A stretch of 64,000 bases of DNA from Dromaius novaehollandiae. Taxonomy: Eukaryota > Chordata > Aves > Casuariiformes > Dromaiidae. Location: NCBI RefSeq assembly GCF_036370855.1, contig NC_088111.1, positions 18,883,501-18,947,500 on the forward strand, in the 5' to 3' direction. Below the pieces are notes generated by a model, which was not told where the DNA came from, made no database searches, and saw only the letters and a program-made list of their open reading frames with translations. Shown piece by piece: positions 10,182 through 22,535 of this stretch. The position numbers and the translations under genes were made by a program. Every line of letters starts with the position of its first letter. The stretch's first letter is position 1.

Positions 10182-13100
10182 ATGGGGGCTGCAAAGCTGG
10201 CGCTGGCGCTGCTGGCTGCAGCTCTCCTGCTGCATGTGGCTGCCACGCTGAAGATTGGTGCCTTCAACATCAAGACGTTTGGGGACAGCAAGATGTCCAA
10301 CAAGACTGTTGCAGATATCATCGTTGCTGTGAGTGCTGGCAGGGAGAGGAGCAGTCCTGGCTGCTCCCTGGTCTCTGGGAAACAGCTAGCTCAGGGCACT
10401 TGGACACCAGCTTTCTGCTGGCAACTTGTCCATCCACCTATCCTTCCACCCACCCACTCATCCACCCACCCATCCAATTGCCCATCCACTGACCCAGTCA
10501 TCTACCCACTTACCCATCCACCCAACTGTCCATCCATCCCTCAGTCCATCCACTCACCCACATCCATCCATCCACTCATCCACTTACGTGTTTACGTGCC
10601 CACCCGCCCATCCAGCCATGCATCCACCCACCCATTCTTGCCCTCCCCACCTACCTGCCCACTGCAGCCTTGGCCCCTGGCTGAGGGCAGGTGGTGCTGG
10701 ACGCTGCCCGGGGTCCTCACTCAGAGCAGGCTGGGATTATGGGTGGGAAGCAGAGGGGTGTTAGAGAGCCCCATGCTGCCCCAGGGCCCCTGCCCTTGAC
10801 AAGCCAGAAGAAACCCAGAACCTGCTGGGGAGCACCCTTCCTGCACTCTTGGGTCTCCTGCTGCTGCTGCAGCTTGGTGCAGGCACCCATGGGTGCCCCT
10901 GTAAGCAGCTCCTGGCTGCAGGTGAATGGCACTGAGCTTGTATCCCCAGATCGTGTCGGAGTACGACATCATCTTGGTGCAGGAGGTCCGGGATACTGAC
11001 CTGAGCGCTGTGCAGAAGCTGATGGACCAGCTCAACAGGTGACCCTGACGGGAGCGGGTGGTGGGTGCATGGTGGGTGCCTGCAAATGTGGCCCCGTGGC
11101 AGAGCCTGGCCAATGTCCTGCTGCTCCAGGGCAGTTCCGGTTCGGATGGCCACCGTGCCTGGGGACAACTTGCCGAGTTGCTTGGCGTCCTGTGGGAGCC
11201 AGAGGAAATGGTGGGCCTTCCCTTACCTCTCCCTGTCTCGCTCCTAGCGTGTCACCGCACCCATACAGCTTCTTGGTCAGCAAGCCCCTGGGTCAGAGCA
11301 CCTACAAGGAGCAGTATCTCTTCATCTACAGGTAAGGGCTGGCAGCAGGGGAGGGGTGCAGCCAGGGTCCGATGTCCCCGGCGTTGGCTGCTGTCCCCAC
11401 TGGTGACTTCCAAAGGTGATCCAGGGTGGGGAGCACCTTTGGTGCCCCAGCTGCAGTGGGAGTGGTGCCGCTCTTCTCCCCCAGGTTGGGCATGGTCTCC
11501 GTGCTGGAAAGCTACTACTACGACAACAGCGGGGCTGTCTTCAGCAGGGAGCCCTTCATCGCGAAGGTTTCCTCACCCTACACACGTAAGCAGAGCCGGC
11601 ACCTGGAAGTGTGCTGACACCGCTTACTGCTGCCCTGGTGCCGGAGAGTGTCTGCCGGGCTGCCGGCACCTCTGGGCGGAGCGGGAAGCAGCCGCCAAGG
11701 CTGCACGAAGTGTTTGGGAGCTGTGCTCGGCCTCGGAGCAGGCCTGGCTCCTGGACTTGGTGTGGCTTCACCCCTGCCAGCGCCGAGCGTGGCCCAGGGC
11801 CCCCTCCGTGCTGGACTGAGGGGGGCTGCCAGAGCCAAAGCTGACCTGCCACGTCAGGAGCAGATTTTGCACCCCTGGATCAGCCTGAACCCCAGCTCAG
11901 GGGCTCTGCTGGGGTCATTCACTGCTGTGGGCCCTTCTCCCACCCATGGGTACCAGGGATCCTGGATACCTGCCCAGCACAGCAGTGCCATCTCCCACCA
12001 TGTGCCATCTCCCACCATGTGCCTTCTCCCATCACGTGCCATCTCCCACCACGTGCCATCTCTCCCAGCCTCCCCATGGCAGCTCCCTATGCCACGCTCC
12101 CATGCGCCCATGTCTCCTTCCACCCGCTGTCTTCTTCCCAAAGTCATGGGGACTTCAAAAAGGCAATGGCAAACAGGAAGAAAACCCCAAACACGCATCA
12201 AGGGAAGCAGGTCCCCACAGCAGAGAAATTCAGGCCTTGAAGACAGGCAGGCTGCATAAAACAAATGCCCGGTTTTTGTTTGGAAGCTTTTCCTGGCCGG
12301 CTGCTGGGCTTTGGCCCGTGGTGGCCCCCGTGGGGGTTTCTGCTCCCTCCCCAGGCCCTGGCGCAGCGCGCTGGTGGCGTGGGGCTCACAGCTGCTCTCC
12401 GGCAGAGGTGGAGGAGTTTGTGCTGGTGCCCCTGCACGCGAACCCCAACAACGCGGTGGCCGAGATCGACGCGCTCTACGACGTCTACACGGACGTCATC
12501 AGCCAGTGGGCGACTAGCGTAAGCAGCGTCGCAGCGCGGCGGGAGACCGTGGGCTCCCTTCCCGGGAGAGCGGGGCGGGCCACACGCCTCCCAGCCGGGC
12601 CGCGGCTCGCGGGGCCCCGGCACATCCCGGCACCCAGCCTCTGACGGACGCGTCCTGCGGGAGACCTCTCGCGCCGTCAGGGCTGATGCCGCCCCGGCAA
12701 AGGCACGGAGCCGGCACAGAGCTCCTGGCCAGCTCCGATGGCTCCAGTGCTGGGGCTCGGTCGCCCAGGCCGGGGAGGTCCAGGTGGGTTTCCTTCTGCC
12801 CTGCAAGATTTTGGGACAGCGATTGCTGCCCCGTAAGGTCTCTCCCTACCCCGTGGGCACCCTGCAAAGGGCTGAAGAGGATGAGGTTTCTGCCCCGGAG
12901 CAGCGTCGGCAGCAGGAAACACCTGCACGCTCCTCATCCGCTCCAGCGCCAAGTCAGCCACCCCATGGCGAGAGCCCGAGGGCCACCGCGGCCTGGGGAG
13001 CCGGCGGGTGTCCGTTCGGGGAGACTGGGAGCGAGTGGTGCCGCGGCTCGGTGGCCCTCGCCCCGGTCCGCACAGCCTCCGCGGGGGCCCCGCGACCGCC

Positions 13101-13647
13101 CCGGCGGACCCGACGCGGCGCTGCCCCGCAGGACGTCCTCTTCCTGGGTGACTTCAACGCCGCCTGCTCCTACGTCCCGTCATCTGCCTGGTCGGCCATC
13201 CGCCTGCGCGCCCTCGAGGCCTGCGAGTGGCTCATCCCCGACAGCGCCGACACCACGGTGACGCTCACCAACTGCGCCTACGACCGGTGAGGGCCCGCGG
13301 CGGCGCGCGGGGCTGGGTGGGGGGCGGTGCGGGGCGCTCACCCCCCCGGTGCCCCCGCAGCATCGTCGCCTGCGGCTCCGCGCTGACCAGCGCCGTCGAG
13401 CCCAGCTCCGCCGCCGTCAACAACTTCCAGGAGATTTTCCAGCTGCAGTACAAGGACGTGAGTGAGCGGCCGCCGTCCCCGGCGCAGACACGGACCGTGG
13501 GCCCACGTATTTTGGGGACTGGCCCCAACGTCGGGCTGGGAGCCGTGATGCCCGGCCGAGCGAAGCCACCCCTCTGCTTTTCCCCACATTCAGGCATTGG
13601 CTGTCAGTGACCATTTCCCAGTGGAGGTGACACTTAAAGCCCGCTGA
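10182..13647 (+). CDS. DNASE1: Deoxyribonuclease I, secreted endonuclease
   Basis: A Ca2+/Mg2+-dependent secreted endonuclease. Eight coding exons: 10182-10328, 10950-11038, 11248-11331, 11485-11585, 12406-12518, 13132-13286, 13361-13457 and 13594-13647. All are GT-AG and give 279 residues. The start is the ATG one base after an acceptor, giving a signal peptide (hydrophobic core LALALLAAALLL) and a mature end near LKIGAFNIKTFG. Hallmarks are present: QEVRD, YKEQYLFIYR, the VPLH histidine, GDFNAACSY, PDSADTTV and the SDHFPVEV Asp-His pair. The long-range disulfide cysteines are kept (AACSY and NCAYDR). An N-glycosylation site NKT lies at 40-42. Oddly, the short disulfide loop of mammalian DNASE1 after SYYYD is missing, giving DNASE1L2-like spacing. 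The C-terminus VTLKAR and the SYYYD segment favour DNASE1 over DNASE1L2. The downstream paralogue is listed separately. Confidence 0.88.
10428..10665. repeat. Degenerate (CCAT/CCAC)n tetranucleotide tract
   Basis: About 240 bp of imperfect CATC/CACC repeats lie in the intron after the first DNASE1 coding exon. The top strand is almost free of G. It opens spurious His/Pro/Ser-rich frames. Confidence 0.85.
11985..12068. repeat. 17-bp tandem repeat, about five copies
   Basis: Units of GTGCCATCTCCCACCAT start at 11985, 12002, 12019, 12036 and 12053, with one to three differences between copies. The array lies in the DNASE1 intron before the fifth coding exon. Confidence 0.85.
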
Positions 13648-13919
13648 CGCCCCCCCTGCTCGGACACCGACTGGCATGGCCCTGGCACACACATGCCCCC
13701 CCGGACGCCCCCAGCGCTGCCGCCGAGCCCGGCACGTGCCCACGGTGTGCACGGTGCTGCACGCGCGGCGCCCGGGGGCCTGTGCTGCAAAAGTGAGCCC
13801 ACCACCGGTGACCTGTGCAGCCGGCGGAGCTTCACACCTGCTTGAAGACCTGCTGCGAGGCGTCTCTCTGAAGGGCTGGTCCTCTGGGGTCTTGGGGCCT
13901 GGGGATGCTCTCGACTGTC

Positions 13920-13925
13920 ATTAAA
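13920..13925 (+). terminator. DNASE1 poly(A) signal (ATTAAA)
   Basis: The common variant hexamer ATTAAA lies about 270 bp after the DNASE1 stop codon and is the first plausible polyadenylation signal downstream of it. Confidence 0.5.
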
Positions 13926-13944
13926 AGAATAGCTCGTTTTCAGC

Positions 13945-16840
13945 CCGTGCAGCTTCGGAGGGAGATTCGGGCTCTGACTTGCTCAGGCTCGGTCTGCAAG
14001 GGAACAAGGCTGAAGTGCTAAACGCAGCCCAGAGCTTGTGGTTTTAAGCTGCGTTCCCTGTTTCGGGGGCTCCTGGTTAAACGCGGTGCTGCCGCAGGGA
14101 AAGCCAGGCCTCCTCGTCGAGGCGCCGCGGCGGGGAGCGGTGCGGGGGGTTGCACGTGTTTTAGATGGAGGCGAGGCGGCGGGGAGGGTGGAGGGGCAGC
14201 CGCGGCCACGGCCTCTCCGCGCAGCCAGCCGGAGGGACGAGCGGCCGTGGCATCGCTCGCGCCCTGCAGACCTGGCTCCAGGGTCTCCCCGCCGCTGAGG
14301 GCACCGGCCACACTGCATTTCGGGGCGACATCCCAAGGGCAGGAGGACATTTTCCGAAGGAAAGCCCCTTGCGGGCGCTGCGCTTCCGCTGGTGGGTGCT
14401 CGGTGGCCGCGTGCTGCCCCGGCCGGAGCGTCCGCCAGCCCCTGCGCCCTGGTGATGGGCACAGCCCAGGGAGGCCGCGGGCTGCTATGGGTGTCCCAGC
14501 CCTTCCCTGCCCTTCAGCCCATCCCCTCCCGTCCTGCCTGCCCGGAATGAGCTGCATCCCCGGCACCTTCAGCATCACGAGGGAGCAGGGCAACGGGATG
14601 CTCCGGAGGGAAAGGAGACGTGCCGACACCCCAGAGCCACCCGCCTCCGCCCCGGCTGGGCAGCACCCAGCAAGCCGGACAACGTGGCTGCCCTGGTGGG
14701 GTGGCCCGGCCAGTGGGGAGGGATGCTCGGCCGAAGGAAGGTCCAGGGTGGCTCCAGCACAGCTCAGCCTTGGAGGGTGCACACGGCTCCTTCCCCACCT
14801 CCCCGAGCCGCCGGGGCCGGCATCCCTGCGGGAGCCTGGCAGCTCCGGGGCGTTTGCCGGGGAGGGGCAGATGATGCACGCAGCGACGCAGCGGCGGTGG
14901 TGGGATGGGGGCCGTGAGTCAGCTGCCGGCACAGCGGCACGGGGCCTCCCGCCCGGCTCGGGAGCGTGGGGTGCCTCCTGGCCAGGCTGGGTGCCCCCCA
15001 GCACGGCGGCCGCCGCACCCCGCGGTTGGAGGCTTGTTGCAATGCGTGTCTGGCGGGTGACCGGGGATGTCGCAACGAGAAGATGAGAAGTGGAGAGACC
15101 CTGGGGCCACGCACAAGCTCCACCGAAACCGTGCGAGTCACCCCGGGCCTCGGGGTGCTGCGCAGAGGCGCCGGGTGCCGTTCCCCGGGCTGGGGCTGCC
15201 CTGGGCGCCTGGTGGGCAGGGTGCCGCAAGCTCCGGTGCCGAGGGCAAGGCCCATCCGCATGGCCCCTGGGTTTTTGGGCCCCACCAGGACGCGCTGCAC
15301 CAGTGAGCCCCGGGGTGGCTGCGCCTGCACCGCGGCGAGGCCAGGCGAGCTGACGCAGGGGCCATCTCCCCCTCTGTCCTGGCACCATGGGCACCAGCTC
15401 CAGAGGAAAGGGCAATGGGGGAATGAAGAGGAAACGCCTTTCCCAAGCGGAATTGGACCATGAGCTGCCCAGCAGGGACTGTGGAAACCAGGAGTTTAGC
15501 AATCCTCCAAGAATGTGCAAATGCGTCTGAGGATACCTGGAGTCATCCCATGACGGGCCGCGAGGATGCTCAGCCCGGCTACGTGTGCGTGAACCCGACA
15601 AGCCCCGGCAAGAGCAGCCATCACCCTGGCCCCGGGGCCACATCTAGCTGGGCACCTCCTGCGCTCGGCTGCGACGGGGCCCTGGCCCCTGGTTGGGACT
15701 GTGGGGGCCGGATCCTGTGCGGGGTGAAACGCCATCCCGCTGCACTGCTCACGCTGAGCACCGCCAGGGCGGCAGCTGAGGCGGTTGTGGAAGCCCATCA
15801 GGGTGGTTTTGGGCCGCTGCTAGAGCTACTTCATGGGTCTGCAGCCGGCTCGTTGCGTGGGGGCTCGCTGGGCCACCGCGGGCTCAGCCTGCTTGACCCC
15901 GACGACGTGTCATTTCCTTCTGTCCTAGTTTCCCTTCTAATGACCCCATCTACTGAGAAACTCGTAAAGGGCTGAATCACCGTTGTTAAGGCCATTAGCT
16001 TTTGCTGCCTGGCTGGCATCACGTGCCTTGGTGCGGGCACTGGGCAGCCGTGCCCAGGCTCCGTCCACATGGCCGGCAGCCGCTGTGGCCGCGGGTTCAG
16101 CCCCGTGGCACGCGGGATGAACCTGGCACACGTCCCAAGGAGCCAACGTACGGAGCCCCGTGCGGAGCGGGCTGCGAGGTCTGCTCGACCCGGTCGAACG
16201 CCTTTGGCGGGGATGGCCAGCTGCGGTGCGACGCGGGCGCCTGCCGTGCGGGTGGCTGTGCTCCCCGTGGGGGGTGCAGCATCAAAATCCCTCTGCCCCC
16301 ACCCTGGGAGGTGCTTGGGGGCTCTGGCTCTTGCATGCGGTGGCTGCTTTTTGCTGTGCTCCCTTTTCCATTCCTTCCACCCCAGCTGGGAGAACATCTC
16401 CAGCTGCAGCAACCCCGAGACCCATGTGCTCCTCCAGCACAGCCGCAGCCTCCCGCTTGGCCGCACTGCCGCAGCTGACCATCCAACTCCGCGCCGGCTG
16501 GCCTGTCCTCACGCTGGGGAACAGCACGTGACACCAGCGCTCTCCTTGTGTCCCTGACGGCCCCGTGCCGGAGGCCAGTTCTCCCAGCCTGCCTCATGCT
16601 CACTGCTTTGCTCTCGCTCCCGGCTTGCCCTGGCCTCGCGGCTCCTCTGGGATGTCCCCGGGATGCACACGGCAGGTTTCCTCCCCGCCTGGCAGTCGTT
16701 ACAGCTCATGTTCGGGGTGGTTACACTGGCCCCACCCTGCCAAGGTGTAGGTGGTGGTTTCCCAACATAGGAAGGCACCCAAATGCTGCGTCAAAACATC
16801 CACGGGGCGTCCAGCTCATCCTGCTTCGCTGACACCTCGG
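13945..16840. other. Intergenic between the two DNase genes, no gene seen
   Basis: This is GC-rich DNA with overlapping long open frames on both strands, the longest a minus-strand frame over 14018-15643. I recognise no protein family, splice structure or transposon in it. The open frames appear to be composition effects. Confidence 0.5.
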
Positions 16841-16844
16841 CTGG

Positions 16845-16926
16845 AATAAAACAGCTGGAGCGGACGCCGGGAGGGCAGAACTGCTCCTCGCTCCGCGCCA
16901 GCCTGCTCGCTCCACACCTCGGCACG
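16845..16926 (+). promoter_or_regulatory. Candidate DNASE1L2 promoter and non-coding exon 1
   Basis: A TATA-like AATAAAA at 16845-16851 is followed about 75 bp later by a good donor, CACG|GTAAGG, at 16927. A start site near 16876 would give a non-coding exon of about 50 bases. The arrangement parallels the candidate first exon of DNASE1 upstream. Inference only. Confidence 0.33.
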
Positions 16927-17443
16927 GTAAGGACCGGGCTGGAAGCCTGTGAGGAGTTTTTGGTTTGGGCGTTGGGTTCCCGGCAGGGCGTTTCACAGCT
17001 GCATTGAGACCGATGCATGGCTGAGATCGGGGTTGTCTCCATGGCGCAGATGGTCACCGCTGGGAAAGCAGACCAGTGCTCATGGTTTGGCCGAGACACT
17101 GGAGGAATTAGGCTTAGCTGGTGCCTTCCTAAATTCCTCAGCCTGACTGTTGAGGGGTGCAAACCCAGCATGGAAACCCCAGCAGGCACCTAGCTTCGGG
17201 AAGCAGCAAGTGCAGAGGTGGGTCAGGAGAGGACAAGTTAAGGCTGCAAAATTACGCGGGGGTGAAGGCGCTGAAGACTGGGATTTGCATTGGACAGAGA
17301 CGGCCCTGGGGGATGAGAGCTAGGAGAGGAGTGAACCCGAGGCCCTGGAGATCTCTGGCCTCGTCCCCAGCAGGACACGGCATGGCTGGGAGAGGGTGTC
17401 CCCCTTGGCCACCCAAGCTGGGAGAGCCCTGAGTGAGCGGCTC

Positions 17444-17465
17444 AGGAGGAGGAGGAGGAGGAGGG
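17444..17465. repeat. (AGG)n microsatellite
   Basis: Seven consecutive AGG triplets in the putative 5' intron of DNASE1L2. Confidence 0.85.
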
Positions 17466-17948
17466 TTAATCCTCCAGCGCGGCCTCACCTCCAGCCACGC
17501 TCCATCGTGGTGGCGGGAGCTGAGCCAGCCCCAGCTTCTTTCCCTCTGGGACTAGGGACCCGGCAAACAGCCTGGGCCAGCTCCACAGGCTTCACCGGTG
17601 TGACACGGCCGGGCTCGGATCTCCACACCACGAGTGTGCTTTATCGAGTATTGCCTGGTGCTTAAAGCGGTGCCAGGGAATCAGGGCTCCTGGGGTCTCT
17701 CACAGCTTGGCAGCTGATTTATTGCATGGCCCCGGACAGGTCCCCTCCCTTCTTCTTCGATGATGGGGCCCTGCAAACCTGGTGCACCTAATCCCGGCGA
17801 TGGCACGGGCAGTGAGCGCCTTGAGGGGACAGGACCTGGGGACAGTGCTGGGGGCTGCCGGTTCCTGTGTGCCCTAAGTTTTTGCTCTATCCCCAAGTTG
17901 GAAGCGGTTTCCCAAGCCCTGCTCAACCTCCCAGGCTGAGACGTGGGA

Positions 17949-20900
17949 ATGCAGCTCCTACCCCCACGTCCCCGCGGCTCGGGGTCCCTCCCGGGCAGGA
18001 CGGGCACGGTGCCGCTGGCGCTGTCCCTGCTGGCCGTGGCCCTCCTGCCGCACGCGGCTGCCACGCTGCGGATCGGCGCCTTCAACGTCCAGGCGTTCGG
18101 TGACAGCAAGATGTCCGACCAGAGCGTTGCAGACATCGTCGTTGACGTGAGTATGCCCCGCGCCGGGTCCACGTTGCCGATGGGGACGGGCTGCACACGC
18201 TGGGGCAGACGGGAAATGCTCGGAGACACGCAGGGATGAGACTGTGGGCCGGGACGGTGTCCCTGTACTGGAGATGCCCTGGGGGACACAAGCAAGGTCC
18301 TGGGGCAGGGCCACCCCACGGTCCCTCCATGGGGGCATTTGTTCCCATCACTGAAAGACGCGCAGGGATGAGACCAGCGGGTGCTGGACCAGGTGCTGGC
18401 ACTGGGGTCTCCAGCCAGGAGTGGGTGGCCCCATCCCGGGTGCCCCCCCAGCACCCGCGGTGGCCCCAAGCCAGCCCCGGGCTGCTCCTCACCGTGGCCG
18501 CGGTTCCCGTCCCCGCAGATCCTCAGCCGCTACGACATTGCCCTGGTGCAGGAGGTGCGGGACTCGGACCTCAGCGCCGTCACCGAGCTCATGGACCAGC
18601 TGAACAGGTACGAGCGGGACCGGGGCTCTGCGACGTGGCCTGGGAGGGTGGTGGCCCTGTCCCTTGGTGTCCCTTGGCTGGTGGCTGGAGGTCAGGATCA
18701 TGCCCCGGCCAGGGTACCAGTGCTGTAGGGGCGGCGTGAGCTGCGCCCGTGGAGGAGCAGTGAGAAAGCTTCAGCTCAGAGCAAACAAGTCAACTGTCAC
18801 AAGCGACCCAGACACCACGTGGCTTTGCATTTCCGAGTTAGGGAGGAAACAAAGCTGCTTGAGCAATAAAAGCCAAAAAGTGCGGTGTTTTTTTCCAAAA
18901 AGGGAAATAAGAGGAAAACACTGAAACTAGGTAAAAGAGATGAAAAGGAGCAGCCTAAATGCCTGCAGGTAGCCAGGAGCTGAAGCGTTAGGGCGGAGGC
19001 AGGCGCTGGCTACCAAAAAAGCCACTGTGAGCAGCCCCGGGCAGAAGGGGGGGGTTAGCAGCACAGCACCTTCCCAAAGGTGAAGTCGCGTCTAAATACA
19101 GAAAACTGAAAAGGACCAAAACTCTGGCAAGCTAAATCTTAAAAACGCCACAAGACAGGCCAGAGCAGAGGCTGGGGATCGATACGAAACCCTTCCCGGA
19201 GCACGGTGGGAGCAGGCGACTCACCAGCATCCCCGTGGCCGGGCGGCGGGGCTCGCTGGCGGGGGCCTTGGCCCCGAGCTCCTCGGTGGTTTGACCCGTT
19301 GGCGGATGAGATTTTAAAATGAGCCAACAGCACGAGCAGCCCCGACCGCCGGGGCCCGAGGGATGCGCTGAGGCCAGGCTCGTCCCCGGGAATCGCAGGG
19401 GAGAGATGCGGCTCCGGTTTTGGGGTGCGCATCGGGAGGTCTGGCCTGTGCCCCGGGCAAACCGGTGCGAGCGAGGGTTTGGATTAAGCCGCGTTTGCAG
19501 AGCCGCTGGCGGGTGGTGACGGCCGGGCTGGGGGCGGGCAGCTGGCAGCCCTGGCAGCTCTCTCTCGGCTCGGAGAGGAGCGGGGGAACCAGCCGAACGG
19601 GAAAAGGCGCAGGGAAGGGCAAGGAGGTGATTACAGGTGGGGACGGGCTCCCAGCGGGAAGCGGATCAGCTCTTCAGGCTGGAAAGAGGGAGGTGAGGGG
19701 TGCGATGGGGCTGTATGAACCCTTCACTGGCCTGGCCCGGTGGCACAGGGGCCTCACGGTCACCCATGGGTGGCAGCTTGAAAACCCAGCAAGCCCGCCC
19801 TGGCCAGCCCCAAACTGGCCAGCAGGACACACGGACACGGCTCTGCCCCGGGGTGCGGGTCCCCGCAGGGCGCCGGGGCTGCTCCGAGCTCTGCACGGGG
19901 TCAGAGAGTGACCGCAGCCACCAAATTGCTCCACCGGTGGAGGTGACCCAGTTTTGGGTGACAGCACGCCTGGGGCAGAGGTCACCGCTGTCTTGTTTAA
20001 AGGTGTCAAGTGTTTCTGAGCTGCCACCATGGCATGGCACGGCGGGGACAGCAGGGTGGCTTGGAGCCACTGCAGCCCGTGTCACCTCGCGGGCAGGCTA
20101 CAGCGGGCTGGGGACCGGCGGCAGTGGGACCGGCCGGTGCCACCCCGCAGCCATGGTGGCCAGGGGAGCGTGGGACCGGCCACCCCAGGAGCGGGCAGGC
20201 AGCGCCGCGCCAGCCAGGTCACGGTCCTGCCATCGCGTCTCGTCCCCGCAGTGTGTCCATGTCCCCATATGCCTATGAGATCAGCAGGCCCCTGGGACGG
20301 GAGAACTACAAGGAGATGTACCTCTTCATCTACAGGTAACGGGGCCGGCCCCACGGCGGGGCCACCCCAGGGGGGGAGGGCTGGGGGGCCTGGATATGGG
20401 TGCCAGTACGGCCCTGCATCGCCTGCTGGGGCTCAGGGTGCCAAAGCCACCGTGGCAGGATGGACCACAGCAGAGCTGAGCACCCCGAGGGCAATGCTCG
20501 CGGGCCACACGGAGCCCCAGCGTCACTGTCCCCTTGGTCCCCCAGGACGGAGGTTGTGTCTGTGGTGGACACCTACCAGTACGAGGACCCCCAGGACGTC
20601 TTCAGCCGGGAACCGTTCATCCTGAGGGTGTCATCGCCCCACACGAGTGAGCGTGGGGGAGAGCCAGGGCCGATCCCCTCAGTGGGGCCACCTGGCCGGG
20701 TCGGACGGGCACGGGTGGCCCTGGAGAGATGGCATGGTGGGTGACGGGGGCCGTGGCCGCGCCAGCTCACAGCTCTCTCCCCGGCAGAGGCAGAGGAGTT
20801 CGTGCTGGTGCCGCTGCACTCGGCGCCGCACGCCGCCGCAGCCGAGATCGACGCGCTCTACGACGTCTACCTGGCCATCGTCAGCAAGTGGGACACCGAT

Positions 20901-22535
20901 GTGAGCAGGGCAGGGGCTGAAGGACAGACACAGACACCCTTCTGAGGTCCCTTTGGACCCAGACCAAGTCTCCGGCCATGAGCAGCACCTGTGCCAGCTT
21001 GGGGCTGGTCTGAACCGGGCTCTGACCCCCGTGGTGGTGGCACATCTCCGGCTCACCGCTGCGTTTCAGTGCTACATCTCTCTCCAGGGCAAAGCCCGGG
21101 CTCAGAGATGGGGGGATGGATGGCTCATATTGGGGTGCAGAGAGCAGCCCAACACCACCGGTGCCCACCCTCCGCTGTGCCCTTTCCGCAGAACATCATG
21201 TTCCTGGGGGACTTCAACGCTGACTGCTCGTACGTCAGGCCAGACGACTGGTCCTCCATCCGCCTGCGCACCAGCGACGTCTTCAAGTGGCTGCTCCCCG
21301 ACAGCGCCGACACGACCGTGGGGAAGTCGAACTGTGCCTATGACAGGTGACCACCAAGACGGCGTCGCATCCCCCTTCCCCACCTGCATGGTCCGCCGCC
21401 CTGGGGCCCCCCATCCGCATGGGGACGTGGGGCAGAGCCCTCGGCCTGCAGCTCTGGTGATGCCTCTCCCGGGGCGATGGGGGAGGCACGGAGCAGAGGC
21501 AAGAGCGGGACCCACTGAGCTTTGCTTCCTTCCAGGATCGTGGTATGCGGCGCCAAGCTGAAGAGAAGCATCGCGCCCAACTCAGCCACCGTTTACAATT
21601 TCCAGCACGCTTTCCAGCTGGAGCAGGAGGAGGTGAGCCGGGCTGATAAACAGAGGCTCAAGCAGGTAGCAAAGCTGAGCTGGCCCTGGGCAGCCCCAGG
21701 TACAGCCAAGACGTCCAGACCGTGCTGGTTGCCAGCGTTTGTTAAAGGTTAGACAGGGCCCCAGGCTGCAGCCAGGTAGCAGCTGCAGTTCAGTAGCAAC
21801 TCGGAAGTTCAAGCTGCTGCAGCACCAAGCTGGGCTGCCTGACGCAGGGCGTCCTGCCTCCCTCCGCGGCACGTCTGCCTCTGCGCAGTGCCAAGCTCCC
21901 AAGAAGTCACCAGGGATGTGCGCAGCCCCTTGCATAAGGCACCCTCCTCTCCCGAGACGTGGCACCCAGCCCCTGACCGGCTAACTTGGAGCTCTGGGTG
22001 CTGAAGGACCCATGGGTGGGAAAAAGAGGGGTGATTTTGGGATATTGCCTGTCACTGCAGGGAGACTCTGCATGTGGGCCAAGAGACTTGGGACAGGGCC
22101 TTCTTGTGGCCTTTCACAGGTGGGAGCAGGCGTGTTGGGGGTAGGACTCCATGGCTTACGGCAATCGAAGCAGAAAGCAGTTGTTTTCCAAAGCAGCTTA
22201 GCACAGAGCTCCTGAGACAGCCCGGGTCTCGGAGGGCGCGCACCAAGCTGCCAGTGCCCGTGCACAGGGCAGAGCATGTCTAGGCATCTCTCTGTGAGAA
22301 GAGCCGAAACTGGAGCCTTGTGTGTTGACCTTCCTGGGGCTGGGGACATCACATTCCCCCTCAGGCAGGCAGAAGGGTCTTGCATGGAAGGCACCACCAC
22401 CCTGCCCACCTCATCAGTACCGTGAGGGGCTCAGGGCTTGCCGAACCCTCACGTCACACCTCCCCACCTCTCGCCCTCCTATAGGCCCTGACAGTCAGTG
22501 ACCATTTCCCGGTTGAAGTGAAGCTGGTGGCCTGA
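17949..22535 (+). CDS. DNASE1L2: Deoxyribonuclease I-like 2, secreted endonuclease
   Basis: A paralogue of the upstream DNASE1 with the same eight-exon structure: 17949-18146, 18519-18607, 20252-20335, 20546-20646, 20788-20900, 21192-21346, 21536-21632 and 22485-22535. Internal exon lengths match DNASE1 exactly. VVDTYQYEDPQDVFSREPF, DADCSYVRPDDWSSIRLR and KWLLPDSADTTVG favour DNASE1L2. QEVRD, VPLH, GDFNADC, DSADTT and SDHFPVEV are intact and both long-range disulfide cysteines are present. The glycosylation site of DNASE1 is lost (MSDQS). The codon aligned with the DNASE1 start is ACG (18000-18002). I chose the in-frame ATG at 17949, which lies 14 bases after an alternative acceptor (CCCAG, ending 17934). 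That gives 295 aa with a 17-residue extension before the signal core VPLALSLLAVALL. Without it, 278 aa would follow an ACG start. DNASE1L2 in mammals is expressed in cornifying epithelia. Confidence 0.85.

Noticed and set aside
14018-15643. 541-codon minus-strand open frame between the DNase genes
   Set aside because: It overlaps long frames in other phases, has no recognisable domain, signal or splice structure, and has the composition expected of stop-poor GC-rich DNA.
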